Part shown: piece by piece, positions 47,673 to 47,802 of the stretch
Layout of the letters: each line of letters opens with the position of its first letter
Position numbering within the stretch: position 1 is the first letter of the stretch
Source: an uncultured Bryobacteraceae bacterium
GTDB lineage: Bacteria; Acidobacteriota; Terriglobia; Bryobacterales; Bryobacteraceae
Direction of reading: 5' to 3'
Length of the DNA stretch: 47,802 nucleotides
Assembly (NCBI GenBank): GCA_955652915.1
Contig: CATPCJ010000094.1
Span: 1 to 47,802 of the forward strand
Program-made: the position numbers and the translations under genes
Notes under the pieces: generated by a model
What the model saw: only the letters and a program-made list of their open reading frames with translations
The model's database searches: none
Told to the model about the DNA's origin: nothing

Positions 47673-47748
47673 GTAGGCAATCACTTGCTTTCCCTGTCAC
47701 ACCACCGTGCGTACGGGCCCGTACACGGCGGTTCGGCGAGTTGAGCTA
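47673..47748 (-). mobile_element. 3' end of a group II intron: domains V and VI
   Basis: On the minus strand, 47734-47701 gives a 34-nt domain V: GAACCGCCGTGTACGG, then GCCCGTACGCACGGTGGT. The lower stem pairs ACCGCCGTG with CACGGTGGT, a 2-nt CG bulge follows on the 3' side, and the upper stem is the palindrome TACGGGCCCGTA. The catalytic triad reads CGC, as in class IIC introns, instead of AGC. Downstream (47697-47673) GGGAAAGCAA-GTGA-TTGC and CCTACCT form a domain VI-like hairpin with a candidate branch A. The exact 3' splice position (near 47663-47672) is not fixed. Confidence 0.7.
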
Positions 47749-47802
47749 TCAACCGTCGGCCAATTTCGGAAGCCCCAGAGAGTCGAAGAATGCAATGGAG
47801 AG
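47749..47802 (-). CDS. C-terminus of a group II intron reverse transcriptase/maturase
   Basis: The last 17 codons and the stop (TGA at 47751-47749) of a minus-strand gene that continues beyond the right edge. The peptide LSIAFFDSLGLPKLADG matches the closing segment of group II intron-encoded proteins (typical form: xxAxFxSLGLPxL). The stop lies 14 bases before domain V, the normal position of the reading frame in domain IV. It fits the intron structure next to it. Confidence 0.6.
   Translation of the reverse strand, partial: LSIAFFDSLGLPKLADG

Overview
The window looks like a piece of an acidobacterial chromosome, most likely from the Bryobacterales/Solibacter side of Acidobacteriota. This rests on content rather than on any rRNA gene, since none is present. 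It has an acidobacterial-type duplicated permease (MacB/FtsX-like, without an ATPase partner), a 1081-residue Oar-like TonB-dependent receptor with a carboxypeptidase-regulatory N-terminus, a stressosome without a sigma-B gene, a fused transaldolase/glucose-6-phosphate isomerase, and many secreted proteins of unknown function.

Layout. 1-3.2 kb: exported proteins of unknown role on the minus strand (one cut by the window edge, one an exported-looking methyltransferase) and a MOSC protein. 3.2-6.6 kb: an FRG-domain protein, ssb, a small membrane protein, and an unrecognised gene translationally coupled to one with a LexA-like winged helix. 6.8-12.7 kb (minus): a six-gene stressosome operon, rsbR-rsbS-rsbT, a GHKL-PP2C protein and two hybrid histidine kinases. 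12.8-17.4 kb: decayed genes (DUF3489-like, carbamoyltransferase C-terminus, asparagine-synthetase C-terminal half) around one intact permease. 17.4-19.6 kb: a polytopic membrane protein resembling GT39/ArnT glycosyltransferases and a DUF6526 protein. 19.8-25.9 kb: F-type ATP synthase genes b', b, delta, alpha, gamma, beta, epsilon; subunits a and c are absent. 26-28 kb: a TRASH-like metal-site protein, a heme-motif plus copper-monooxygenase-like protein, and a bactofilin. 28.2-32.8 kb (minus): a CHASE2 adenylate cyclase co-transcribed with a caspase-like/EF-hand/TPR protein. 32.9-36.1 kb: the Oar-like receptor. 36.3-47.4 kb (minus): a sugar-phosphate operon, tkt, rpiB, tal-pgi, gnd, zwf, glk, followed by an FHA-cyclase and a metallo-beta-lactamase-fold hydrolase.

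Two structures cut across this layout. First, an intergenic repeat family made of consecutive short perfect hairpins occurs four times: between the ATP synthase b and delta genes, between the convergent Oar and hydrolase genes, between tkt and rpiB, and next to the right window edge. One copy has 9-bp terminal inverted repeats. Second, the right edge holds the 3' end of a group II intron on the minus strand (end of the maturase gene, a 34-nt domain V with a CGC triad, a domain VI-like hairpin), abutting the fourth repeat copy.

How the parts work together. The stressosome operon carries the sensing core (RsbR, RsbS), the switch kinase (RsbT) and a phosphatase, and then runs directly into two kinases instead of an anti-sigma/sigma pair. 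One of these kinases has an RsbT-like ATPase at its N-terminus. This suggests stress output into phosphorelay signalling. The sugar-phosphate operon covers glucose phosphorylation, most of the oxidative branch and the non-oxidative branch of the pentose phosphate pathway; 6-phosphogluconolactonase and ribulose-phosphate 3-epimerase are not seen here.
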